A stretch of 64,000 nucleotides of DNA from Saccharina japonica (taxonomy: Eukaryota > Sar > Phaeophyceae > Laminariales > Laminariaceae), in assembly GCA_008828725.1 (NCBI GenBank), contig MEHQ01000553.1, positions 230,390 through 294,389 on the forward strand, given 5' to 3'. The first letter of the stretch is position 1. Each line of letters starts with the position of its first letter. The position numbers and the translations under genes were made by a program. Below, piece by piece: positions 12,500-22,546 of the stretch. Below the pieces are notes generated by a model. The model was not told where the DNA came from, did not search any database, and was given only the letters and a program-made list of their open reading frames with translations.

Positions 12500-13515
12500 G
12501 TGAGTGACCCCGGATTAGGTAGTTTGCTTGGCGGTGGCTAGACCGAGAACGAGCGAGAAACGGTGTAGATTGCCGAAGCCATGTGCACCGCCTTCAGGGG
12601 CAGAATAAAAGGCGTCGACAATCGGCATATATCCCTACCAGGTGACTGGCGCTACGGTAAGACGGGTACTCTCATTTTCACCATCGCGTTTAGGCTACTG
12701 CTACTCGAGGGCGTGGCTCTCTACCTCACGCCAAATTGGACCTGTTTTGGACGATCTTGCCGTCGCCGAGTAACCAAGAGTCCCACGGCGGTGCCCATGT
12801 CGCGCAAACGATAAGCGTTTGAAGCTCCATCCTGCAAAGAAACGGGATAGTCCCTTGGTCGATTGACGCTTATCGCCTCACAACTACGACACGTTTTTAC
12901 GCGAGCGGTACCAGTGGATGCGTGCTACGGTAGAGGTGCACTGTGTCTTTTATGCGAGTGGTCGCTTGACGAGGAGCTCTGCACCGCATCTTAAAAACTG
13001 ATCTTAGAGGAAAATGTACGAGCTTTGTACCCAATGAACAATCTCATCACGTAGCTTTACAGTGTCAAAAAACGAAGCACAAGGATGAAAGACCGAAGAT
13101 TTTGGATTAAACAACCGATCATTCAGAGAGTATATCACCCGAAAGGTGTTTCTGTAGCACCGATTAGGTATGTTCGAACCGATAATTTCGGCTATCTAAA
13201 AACGGGAGGGAGGGCCGGGATGCCGTGCTTACACCCGATATGTCGTCACTTACGGGGGGCAGAGTTATACGCCACATTTTTTTGTTTTCGTGCCATACAG
13301 CTGTGCTTTCGACATGCCGATCAACTTTCCTTGGGGTATATTGTTTCCACTGGCTTCGCCCTGACCCTTCCAGAGTATATGCGGTTCTGTTAGCTCGCGA
13401 GACATCCGTCTCGTGGAGCTCTTGTTGCGGCGGGGACTCGGTTGCACGCTTTGCCTATCGTGTCTGTCTGTGACTCGTGTTTCGCCGCCTGTTTAAATTC
13501 CCAAGGACGAATCAG

Positions 13516-13588
13516 GAATATGTCGGTATTTACTATTCACGACCTTGCCAGCCGGTCTCTTCGACACCTTGACATCGTTACAAGTATT
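13516..13588 (+). pseudogene. Broken LRR exon 11 (type B, fourth cassette; frameshift and lost donor)
   Basis: Homologous to 1183, 4868 and 10114 but 73 rather than 72 nt to the aligned donor, because of one extra base before the stretch that encodes LPAG. This shifts the LRR out of frame. The donor is also lost: TT|GTGAGAG of the paralogues is TT|ATGAGAG. Two independent lesions make it a dead exon. Confidence 0.82.
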
Positions 13589-13804
13589 ATGAGAGAGCTC
13601 TGTCTGGGACGGCACCAGGCACGTTTAGGGGAGACTAGGTCTATAGCTGACTGGGCGCCTTACCCCGGTGTCGTCGGAGTTGCCATAAATATCCGATATG
13701 AGTGTTCGTGATATACCAATGCTTCGATATTGAAAATCGAGTGGCACTTTGTTTTTGCTTTTCTCCCATGCTGTAATCCAGTACAAACACAATATCATAA
13801 AAAA

Positions 13805-13930
13805 TAGGTTTCTACCGAGGCGAGCTCGTACGAGCTGGTTTAGGTATATCACCCCAATTTTCGCGAGTCACGAATGCCGCATGCATTAGCAACTCCAATG
13901 TCTCATATTTTGTATCATACTGACGGCAAG
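13805..13930 (+). other. Junction where the fourth type-C exon is missing
   Basis: The fourth cassette follows type-B intron sequence up to about 13825 and resumes in type-C downstream intron at about 13928 (AAAAACGCGTTGAGCGAG, as at 2490, 7008 and 11166). The C exon and its upstream intron are absent. The join contains TACGAGCTGGTTT, matching the terminal inverted repeat seen at 48983, 51450, 57364 and 58128, so a transposon-associated deletion is plausible. Confidence 0.6.
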
Positions 13931-14700
13931 AAAAACGCGTTGAGCGAGTTGTGGTCCCGCATACGTCTATACCGTACGTAGGTCGTCCTATATTCCTGTG
14001 TAGAATGTAATTTACCGCGTATTGTATCACAGCGGTACCCTGCAAGTAACCTTGTCTGCGAGTCCTGAGATCTGTGCAGGGAGCACTGCCACCATGTAGG
14101 GCTGGTGGCCTATCATCGGAGCTCCTCATATAAGAATAACAAATCGCACTCCGAAATACGGCTTCGACAACGTTCTGTCCGCGCAGACCCAACCATCATT
14201 TCCTTGCTGTTGCGCCCTTGTAGTCACAAGCAACAAATGTTACTACTGTAGACGTAGGGAAATCATCTTACTACTAAAACCGTTTGTTTCTCGCTTGAGA
14301 AAGAAACTCAACCGGTCCGATTGACACTTACGCAAGTCTCGAGGCGTAACCCTTTCCGTTGGATGAGCCCGAGTGAACGATTACCTGCTTTCGCTCTGTA
14401 GCCGGGCCAAGTTGCTTCCTGTAGTAAATAATTCCTTCCCGATATGGAGTGGGGCTTCCGCCTTGGACGCGTTCGTTTGCCGCCGGTGCTCGACGATGAC
14501 GTCGGAGTATAAACGCAAACGTATTTGTTTTTCGTTTTGACATATACCGATTTTGTAGTGATTGATATTGCGGGCGAGCCACACCGCAAAAACATGCGGT
14601 CATATGTATCGTCAGTCCTACGGCTAGTCCTCCAACAATATAGGCAACTGATACTGGGCTACACTTCTGCTCGCGGTCGCTTCGTCGGTTGATCCGCCAG

Positions 14701-14772
14701 GTTTCTTCAGGAAAATGAGATCACCACATTGCCGGCCGGCGTCTTTGTTGGCCTGCTTGCCTTGCGCAGACT
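14701..14772 (+). CDS. LRR exon 12
   Basis: A 72-nt phase-2 exon, acceptor ...TCCGCCAG, donor GTGAGT. The LRR core is ITTLPAGVFVGLLALRRL. An internal CAG ten bases downstream could be mistaken for the acceptor, but only the upstream AG gives 72 nt and a complete L-F-L-Q-E-N start. It lies just after the cassette array and is not flanked by cassette intron. Confidence 0.82.
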
Positions 14773-15547
14773 GTGAGTGAGCCGGCATAAAGTATGAGCT
14801 TGTCGGGCGTCTGGGCGGGGGAGCTACTGTAAAGATCTACATACGAAACGGGCTATTAGTAGTGAGAACGCTAGGGTGCTGTTGATAGGAGAAAAAAAAA
14901 AACCCCGAGAGTCTTGAATGTTACAATTAGTGCAGAAAGAACCGTCTGCCGAACAAGAAATTCAGCCGGGGTCAATTTGTCCGTTTTTAACCAATTGTCC
15001 TGTACTGTTGTAAGTAAGGAAACCTGTATATATATACTCGTGCAAACGCACCATTTATCGATAAGGGTGCAACGCGTTCTTAACACGCACCCGGTCGATA
15101 TGCCTGCCTCCTACCGCACTGCTGTGATGCTCCCGCAGTTTCTAGGGTTGCTTGCCATTGCACACTCGTGCGCGCGGCATACATATGGCCCTTGGACGCC
15201 GACGACATCCTCACCCCCATTTCAAATGAACTTCCCTTGTGCTCTTGCAGTATTCGCCCTCGAAATAGAAACTGCCAGACTGTTTGCCTGCATCGTTCCT
15301 TGGGGGTGCCCCTCCACCCTCCCCGGTTTGGGTGCGCGTAGGGCTCTTTGGCAGTCATCCCACATTGTCTTGACGCGAGAGAGAAAATACTACGTATGTA
15401 CATGATTGGTTCACGAGACCTGGGGTATGTTGACGTATCGTCGCGTTGTGTACCGATCCTGGTATATAGACGCATACAAAAAACTCTCTCTTCCTGTTAG
15501 TATTCGCTGAGTGCTGCCCGTCGCCTCTTGCGTAACGACAAAACCAG

Positions 15548-15619
15548 CAATCTTTCGCACAATCTCCTTACCACGGTCCCAGCCGGCATCTTCGACAATT
15601 TGACATCGCTGCAAGATTT
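15548..15619 (+). CDS. LRR exon 13
   Basis: A 72-nt phase-2 exon, acceptor ...AAACCAG, donor GTGAGT. The LRR core is LTTVPAGIFDNLTSLQDL. It begins with C so that CT from exon 12 gives CTC (Leu), keeping the repeat frame. Confidence 0.82.
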
Positions 15620-16118
15620 GTGAGTGGGGCCTGATGATGTTCTCTTTTAGCAGTGGCGGGCTCATCCCATCGTAGGGTATGCACATTGTTTTTACTTGAG
15701 ATTTTCTGTTCGGTTGAGCACCTTGATCCAGTAAAGTACCGGTTAGTTATGATAATGTTTTGCACGAACGTTTTTCGGTTGAGGACAGCAGTAGCGCATA
15801 GGAATGCTCATCGGGTTGCCCAAACAAACGTATTCGATGATGTTATCGTGTTGGGTGTAGACGCGTGCTACGATAAAGCTAGACCTTTTTGCCTGAAACT
15901 ATTTCTGAATGACGCGTCTCCTTAGCCGAAAATCGTCGGATCTTCCAAGGGCGCACAAAAAAAAAGAAAACGACACCACACACCTAAGAAGGTCAGAATG
16001 AAAAACAAACTGGATCGCTGTGATCACAGGACGAAATGAGCAAAAAACATTTTTTTTCGGTTTTTGTTCCCTTTTTTTAACTTGGTTTTAGACACCCCCT
16101 ATTTTTTTTTCGCTGGTC

Positions 16119-16139
16119 GGGGGGGGGGGGGGGGGGGGG
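16119..16139. repeat. Homopolymer run of 21 G
   Basis: Uninterrupted G run at the left edge of the 0.52-kb repeat. Similar runs: about 14 G at 16665-16678, 21 G at 16764-16784, and 21 C at 61004-61024. Confidence 0.9.
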
Positions 16140-16660
16140 TGTACTCATGTTGTGCACGGCCGTAGTCATATGACCATAGACCCTCGCATCCCTACAATGC
16201 CGGGACGGAGCGCGTTGGGTTTTCACCAACCAGGCAGACATTGCTTGCACCAAGCGCGAAACGCCATGAGGTATTGGGCGAGTCGCATGGAGGGTGAGCT
16301 GCATCCTGCTAAGAACCGCCTCTGAGGCGGACTTGCATATGGACGACAGCTTCAATGAGTTAATTTAATTTCTGGTGTGGCCACTTCCGGAGACAGCAAT
16401 GGGTTTTACTATGTAACTGCCTCACGGACGCCTTACCATATTAACACTACGTGATACGACCATTCCCCTTATGCGGAACAAAGGTTCTCCACCCCGCACA
16501 AATGATCTACTCGACCGCCAGCTTTGGTGACCGCCAAAAAAAAATAACAAAAAAAAACGGCACCCTGGTTGTCTAGCTCACGCAGCGAGTGGCGTGTTTT
16601 ACAGCGTCGTTGCCAACCGACGCCAACCCAACCTATAAATATATCATATATTTATATGAC
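16140..16660 (+). repeat. Poly-G-bounded 0.52-kb repeat, copy 1
   Basis: Begins GTACTCATGTTGTGCACGGC after a run of 21 G and ends ...TATTTATATGAC just before another G run. A near-full-length, very similar copy is inverted at 59093-59611, directly next to a LINE reverse-transcriptase relic; partial copies are at 36043-36240 and 36748-36890. It may be the 3' tail of that LINE or an independent non-autonomous element. Confidence 0.75.
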
Positions 16661-17591
16661 GTTAGGGGGGGGGGGGGGTATACTAAAATACCAAGTGAAC
16701 AAAAAATGACTTATTGTTTTCTGGGATCACAACGGTCCGGTTTATTCCCTCCAATATAAGGGAGGGGGGGGGGGGGGGGGGGGGTCGATAATTTGTTTTT
16801 TTGTGCGCCCTTTGATCTTCATTTGTTGCGTTTTGCCACGTTTTTCATTTTATGCTTGAGCCAGGATATTGCGTCGGCTACGTAGCACTTTTAGTTTTGT
16901 CCAAAATCAGTTTTTGGTGAGGTATGAGCTCTCCAACTGACCACCCTGAGAAACAAACACGATGCACCTCTACCGTTGCATCCGTCACCGGTAGACCCTC
17001 CCTTCGCGAATCCTTGCGGAAGCTGCGGAGGTATGTGCACTGCTGTTTTGTTCTCCCGACGCGTTGCTACGATAACAGTAGCACTTGTTGGAGCTGATCG
17101 ATTTCTGAAGGGCAAGGCTCCGTTGTACCCGAAACTCGTCGGAGCTTCATGTTCTGCGTTGCAGTATTGTTCATGCTTTACTCTAGAGCATGGGATTGTT
17201 CCTCGGACATATCGCAGCACATATGATTTTCCACCGAAGCCATATTTTAACTTACTTTTAGTATATATGACATACTATTAGTACATATGAAATACTATTA
17301 GTATAGACCTACTAGAGTAGTCTATCGAACAAGCTCGCGAAAAACATCGTGGTGCCCGTCTATCGCAGAACGCGTCTCTCTCGTCGCACGTCATGTTTGG
17401 TCCAAATGGACCACCATGTGCATGTATATGTACCGCAATGAACGCGATTCCGACGATCCCATGCGTGTGTGCTCGTAGCCCAGTAGCTGCCGATTCATAC
17501 GTGGGGCATCTTGGGAGACAAACGTATTCAGCGCCTCCCCATTTTTATGATTCCTGTCGTCTGCCGTTCCTTTGGCGTCCTGTCGAACCAG

Positions 17592-17663
17592 GCGCCTCAG
17601 GAAAAATGACCTTGTCACCTTACCAGCCGGCGTCTTCGACGATTTGACGTCACTTACCGAATT
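17592..17663 (+). CDS. LRR exon 14
   Basis: A 72-nt phase-2 exon, acceptor ...CGAACCAG, donor GTGAGT. The LRR core is LVTLPAGVFDDLTSLTEL. The preceding intron holds a copy of the poly-G-bounded 0.5-kb repeat. Confidence 0.83.
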
Positions 17664-18093
17664 GTGAGTGCATCTCTACATCGCAATTCGAGCTCTGGCT
17701 GGATTTAAAAATAAGTGATGGAGATAGATATTGCACGACCTAATACCCCTGCGTGGGTTACGTATTTGTCGTCCAGTGGAACCGTTGTCACTGTGTGTGC
17801 GAACTACAGTAATTTGGCGTAAGAGCACGGGGGTCATGTGTAAGTCCTTTAACAAATTTCGAGCGAATGCGAGTTTCTGATTTTGACCAAGTCTCTCGTG
17901 ATAGGCACCCCTTGCAAGAAAGCGTCGACCGTTTTTTTACTTGATTAAACAGTTTAATCGGTCTGCACTTTTCTGTCGGCACGTCTCATATAATTATCAT
18001 AATTGTATTTGTCTAATACGTTGTTATCCAACATATTCTCATAATTTTATCTGTGTACTTCGTTGTACTCTAATATATATTGTTTTTTTGTGA

Positions 18094-18290
18094 GTAGTAC
18101 ATGTGAACCCGTGACCGTCGTGTTGACAAGCCCATGTACTACCTTTTACCCTACTCGTACAAGTTGTGTGTACAGCCAGTTTTTCTTTTTCTATAGTAAA
18201 TGTACTGCAACTCTAACGGGAAAAAAACGTGGTCAACACGGTTTCGAACCCGTGACCCTCTTTTTTTCCTGTTTTTTTTTGCCCCACTAC
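18094..18290 (-). repeat. Hairpin and tRNA T-arm-like relic
   Basis: GTAGTACATG near 18094 pairs perfectly with CATGTACTAC near 18134, a 10-bp stem. At 18238-18255 the minus strand has CACGGGTTCGAAACCGTG, like a tRNA T-arm and pol III B box but with an 8-nt loop and no A box at the right distance. Probably a SINE or tRNA relic, not a tRNA gene. Confidence 0.35.
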
Positions 18291-18303
18291 TGCACACAAG
18301 TTG

Positions 18304-19565
18304 TTCAAGTCATTTCATACCCACCATACAAAAAGCAAGTTATTTCAGACGCTCCATACAATTTCGAGTAATTTCCAGCCCAATATACTAAAAACAAGTC
18401 ATTTCAGATCCTCAATAGAAAAATCAAGTCATTTCAAACCCTCAACGCAAAATCAAGTTATTTCAGACCCACTATACAATTTCAAGTCATTTCGGACCCC
18501 CCATACAATTCCAAGTCATTTCAGAACCACAATACAAAAACCAAGGCATTTTAGACCCCCGTTACAATTTCAAGTGATTTCAGACCCCCCATACAAAAAT
18601 AAAGTTATTTCAGAGCCCCCATACAAAAATAAAGTAATTTCAGGCCCTCTATACAAAATTCAAGTCATATCAGACCCACCGTACAAAAACCAAGTAATTT
18701 CAGACCCACTATACAGAAACCAAGTCATTTCCAGCCCAGTTTACAAAATACATGTCATTTCAGACTCCCCATACAAATATCAATTCATTTCAGACACCCC
18801 ATCCATATTCAAGTCATTTCGGACCCCCCATACAATTTCAAGTCATTTCAGAACCACAACACAAAACCCAAGTCGTTTTAGACCCCTGAAACAATTTCTA
18901 GTCATTTCAAACCCACCATACTAAAAGCAAAACATTTTAGACCCCCCATATAATGTCAAGTCATTTCAGACCTCACGAACAAAAACCGAGGTATTTCCAG
19001 ACCCACTATAAAAAACCGAGTCATTGCGAACCCCCTATACAAATACCATGTCATGTCTGACCTCCCGTACAAATTCAAGTAATTCCAGACCCACCATACC
19101 AAAATCAAGTTTATCCAGACCCCCCATACAATCTGAAGTCATTTCAGACCCCCCATACAAATTCAAGTCATTTCAGACCCCCTTCACCAAAATCAAGTCA
19201 ATCTAGACTCCCCATACAATTTCGAGTCATTTCAGACCCACCATACAAAAACCGTGTCATTTCCAACCCTCTATACAAAAATCAAGTCATTTCAGACCCC
19301 CTATATTAATTCAATTAATTTTCGTCACTGATACAAGAACCAAGTCATTTCAGACCCAGCATACAAATTGAAGTCATTTCAGACTCCAGATACAAAAATC
19401 AAGTCATTTGTATCCCCCTATACAAAGTTCAAGTCATTTTAAACCCACTGTACAAAAAAAATGTCATTTCAGGCCCACCATTCAAATCGAAGTCATTCCA
19501 GACATACCATACAAAAACGGAGTCATTTCAGCACCACCATTAATTTTTCAGGTCATTTCATTATT
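18304..19565 (+). repeat. 30-bp minisatellite, about 42 units
   Basis: Unit close to AAGTCATTTCAGACC plus CCCCATACAAAAATC, repeated with substitutions and a few indels. The 30-bp length makes one frame read as a degenerate decapeptide (VISDPPYKNQ), open from 18301 to 18924, but the frame breaks later and no splice or start context supports translation. The array lies in the intron between LRR exons 14 and 15. A related 18-nt segment, TGCACACAAGTTG with a preceding C-rich run, flanks it at about 18284 and 19714. Confidence 0.85.
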
Positions 19566-20535
19566 GATTTTCCTCCAGAACTCAAGGGACTCACGCAAGT
19601 GGAGCAGATCCTCATTGCTATAGCCTGCGCCATCATGCGCGTGTACCGCCTGAAGAGAGGGCGGAGGGGGTTCTCGGGGCACGTAGTCGACTTTTCCCCT
19701 TTTTTCTCCCCCACCAATGCACACAAGTTGACGACAGTTACTTATATCCTGCTGCGCGTGTTCCTAGCGACAGCTATACTATCTAAGCTTTTCAGAGCCA
19801 TTCGGCCCAGTGAGTACCCAATCCCTCCGCGGTCTTCTCAAAACATGTTGTGGTCTTAGGGATTCGCAGTAGGCACCGTCATGGAGGTAGTCGTTAGGCT
19901 GAACCAAACAAGTTATTTCAAGTGCTACAGCAGTAGTCTGAGTGAGGTGCAGAACAGCTCCGTCCAGTGGCCCACACGCGGTGGTGGCGGCGGCGGAAAA
20001 AGTGGCATCACCTCCACTGTAGCGCCAGTCACTAGACAAGTTTCATGAGCTGACGCGCATCGCTTACCGCCGAAATGTTGGTGGGTGGGACTAACGAGCG
20101 GCCTCTTCCCGTCCAGCCACTACACCCCCCCCCCCCGCGCGCCCTCTTCGCTCTTTTCAGATGTAAGATATTTGCTCAAACACCTATTTATGACTCCCTT
20201 TTTGCTGGCTTGACTTCCACTCTCTGCGACTGCAGAAAAAGGCCATGGTTATGGATAGACGGATGGCGTATTTAGCTGCACGTCGATGTATGTGGGAGTA
20301 CGGACTGTTCCCGCCCTATCGTGCACACGTTGTGTAATGTGTTTTCTAAGCGCGACGAAGTGCACGGGGGATGATAATGAACGACACCTGCAACCAAAAC
20401 GTATACCTGATAGTCGGTTAATTATAGGTCGATTAACTGCGGCAAATCCTTGAGAAAAGGCACATCATTCCGGAAATATGCTCCACTTCTCTGACACCTT
20501 TTGTCCCATGCATCCTTCGCGGCATCATCAATCAG

Positions 20536-20607
20536 GAAACTCCCGCGAAATGATATGTTCACCTTGCCAGGCGGTGTTTTCGACAACTTGGCGTCTCTCC
20601 GCGAGTT
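20536..20607 (+). CDS. LRR exon 15
   Basis: A 72-nt phase-2 exon, acceptor ...CATCAATCAG, donor GTGAGT. The LRR core is MFTLPGGVFDNLASLREL. The 2.9-kb intron before it contains the 30-bp minisatellite. Confidence 0.83.
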
Positions 20608-21270
20608 GTGAGTGGCGCCTGGAGCACTGTGCGTTGTTGAGGGGTCGCTGATCCGATAATCCATGAAAACCAGATAACAAGAAAAACTACTGACCTAACA
20701 CATGGCGCATTTATTGCATGGAGTATAATGGCTCATGAACGGTCGCACCGGCCTTGTACGCGCTTTTGAGAGCATCTGCTGCGGACGTTAACGCACAACC
20801 GGCGAAATTGTTTGAGCGAGGTGGTGATGCAGCCAGCAGCGAATGATCGCGCGGCCATGCCTGCATCACCCCTACTAGTTTGAGGCATCCATACACACCG
20901 GGGACCATATGCATGCATTCATGCAAGGCCATGCCAGCATGATCTAGTCAATATCTCGATTTTGGGTCCATATACGTTTTACGGTCTTCTTTCAGTTTAT
21001 TGCATCCGTGAATCCCGGTGACTTGGGAAGACCGCTTGGTCGGTGCCGCTGTCAAACATCAATGGGCATTGCGTTGATTTCGACTACGCCAAGGAAATAC
21101 CACGTTCCACACCGCAATCATGCGGAGTGGTGCCGCAGATGCGTCTTTTACGGAGGCGGGAACATCATACCCCCGATGCGCAAGAAAACACACCATGCAT
21201 TGGAACGTACTTTCGCATGACTGCCTAGATGATCGTGTGTACGTGACGGCTCCCCGTGCCGCTCATGCAG

Positions 21271-21342
21271 GGACCTGAGCTTCAATGATCTGTCTGACCT
21301 CCGGGCGGGGCTGTTCAAGGGGGTGCCGGCTCTGCAAAGCTT
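21271..21342 (+). CDS. LRR exon 16
   Basis: A 72-nt phase-2 exon, acceptor ...CTCATGCAG, donor GTGAGT. It encodes LSDLRAGLFKGVPALQSL after an LDLSFND start. It is the most divergent of the LRR exons and the last full repeat before the cap. Confidence 0.8.
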
Positions 21343-22083
21343 GTGAGTGACATGACCCAAACGAAAGGTCGACGCTAAACGGTCGCAGTAGGTACACGTC
21401 CTCGTGTCCGCCCGAGGTTGATCGCTACCAGCCCGAAAGGCGCCGGCTTCTTAAGAGTTTTTGTTGTTTTATTTGCCGGTGTTGCGGTCTGTAATCGATT
21501 TGTCAAGTCGGTACACAAGCGACGAGGTACACTGCTGTGTGATTTGGGCAACTACAATAGCTAGCTGTCTTGAGGACTTCAGGTCTACAAACGGAGAGCG
21601 TCTGTAAACCCCCTCGTTGGCGTTCGCCTGGTCTGCCGTGTCGACATTACCTGTTTTGACACGACCTTGAGCCTGACGTTTATAGCAAACCCAGCGATTG
21701 GTCGAAATAATGTTCTTGACACTCCAACTGCTGTAATTCCGACGAACAGTTTGTTCTGCAGCCCGCATTTCGCGTTCAGTTCGATGGCTTCAAATTTCGT
21801 GCGACGTACATGAATAGGATTTCATACCAAGATACGCCGGGTAGACATGGGTGAGTGCGAAAAGCGCCTCCCAGTATCGCAGAACAACCAATGCGTCCTC
21901 TTGACGTGTGAAGGTATGGGAGGCTACATGCACCCGGAAAAAGGATCTGCTGCCGTAGCCCTACCCCTGCCTACCGCAGGTTCATCCGGCCCTTGCCCGC
22001 CCGGCTATGTAGACACGTACTGCGATTGATGTATGCTATATCAATTGTTTTCCGAAATATAATCTGAAGGCGGAGTTCCTTTA

Positions 22084-22345
22084 GCACAATGACGCATGCT
22101 ATGGTGGAAGAGGCCCACCATGTTTTATGGGAGGCTGCTGACTTGAGGAGCCCTAGATACTTGACCCTGAAAAGGATTTTGGAAGATAATAAAAACGGTA
22201 CTTATCTGATGAACGAATCCCATAGCCGGAGTGAAACACGAAAACTGTCTCAACATCACCATGAAATGCAGACCATTTTGGGTTAGGAAGCTGCGTCGTT
22301 CAGAAAACATGTCAGTCGAAAAGTGCTTTACTTTTTATGAAAGAG
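22084..22345 (+). repeat. Dispersed CATGCTACGATAGAGG-family repeat, intron copy
   Basis: GACGCATGCTATGGTGGAAG, then GAGGAGCCC..., and a distal TTTTGGGTTAGGAAGC block followed by CGTTCAGAAAAC, in the same order as at 39722-39985. Related copies: plus strand near 632, 4245, 9500 and 12920; minus strand near 1835, 6300, 17010, 29055 and 30420. Confidence 0.55.
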
Positions 22346-22504
22346 AGAAGGAGGCTTGTCTGTATCGGGGACCGGGATATATTCTGGTTGGTTTTCGTAA
22401 TCTCAGGGACCTCATATCAACCGTTTCAATATCGTGGATGAATACTGTCTCCTGATTTGTTTGTTTTTGGTACTATTTGCCGACGTTTGTGTCTGTTTGC
22501 GCAG

Positions 22505-22546
22505 GTACTTGGACGGTAACAACTTTCTTCAGTGCCTACCACACAC
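22505..22546 (+). CDS. LRR C-terminal cap exon
   Basis: A 42-nt exon with a strong acceptor (pyrimidine-rich ...TGTTTGCGCAG) and donor GTGAGT. With the TT carried over it reads LYLDGNNFLQCLPHT, the truncated LxxNxLxCLP form typical of the last repeat in animal-type and stramenopile secreted LRR proteins. It starts and ends in phase 2, so it splices to any LRR exon. Confidence 0.72.

Larger units (their letters stand above)
79..14335 (+). repeat. Tandem array of A-B-C LRR exon cassettes, three and a half copies
   Basis: Exons A/B/C fall at 146/1183/2324, 3768/4868/6838, 9036/10114/10994 and 12428/13516/(missing). Introns are homologous across copies, for example GTGAGTGACCCCG after every A exon and CATGGCACTTGCT before every C exon. 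A-to-A spacing is 3622, 5268 and 3392 nt. The second copy is longer because of about 0.8 kb of extra sequence at roughly 5196-5990 and the 772-bp element at 7299. The array ends around 14335, where the intron similarity stops. Confidence 0.85.

Noticed and set aside
18301..18924. 207-residue protein with decapeptide repeats
   Set aside because: The frame is open because the repeat unit is 30 bp; no credible start or splice context, and later units break the frame.
18304..19565. CRISPR-like array
   Set aside because: Units of 30 bp abut directly without unique spacers and are degenerate; this is a minisatellite in eukaryotic DNA.
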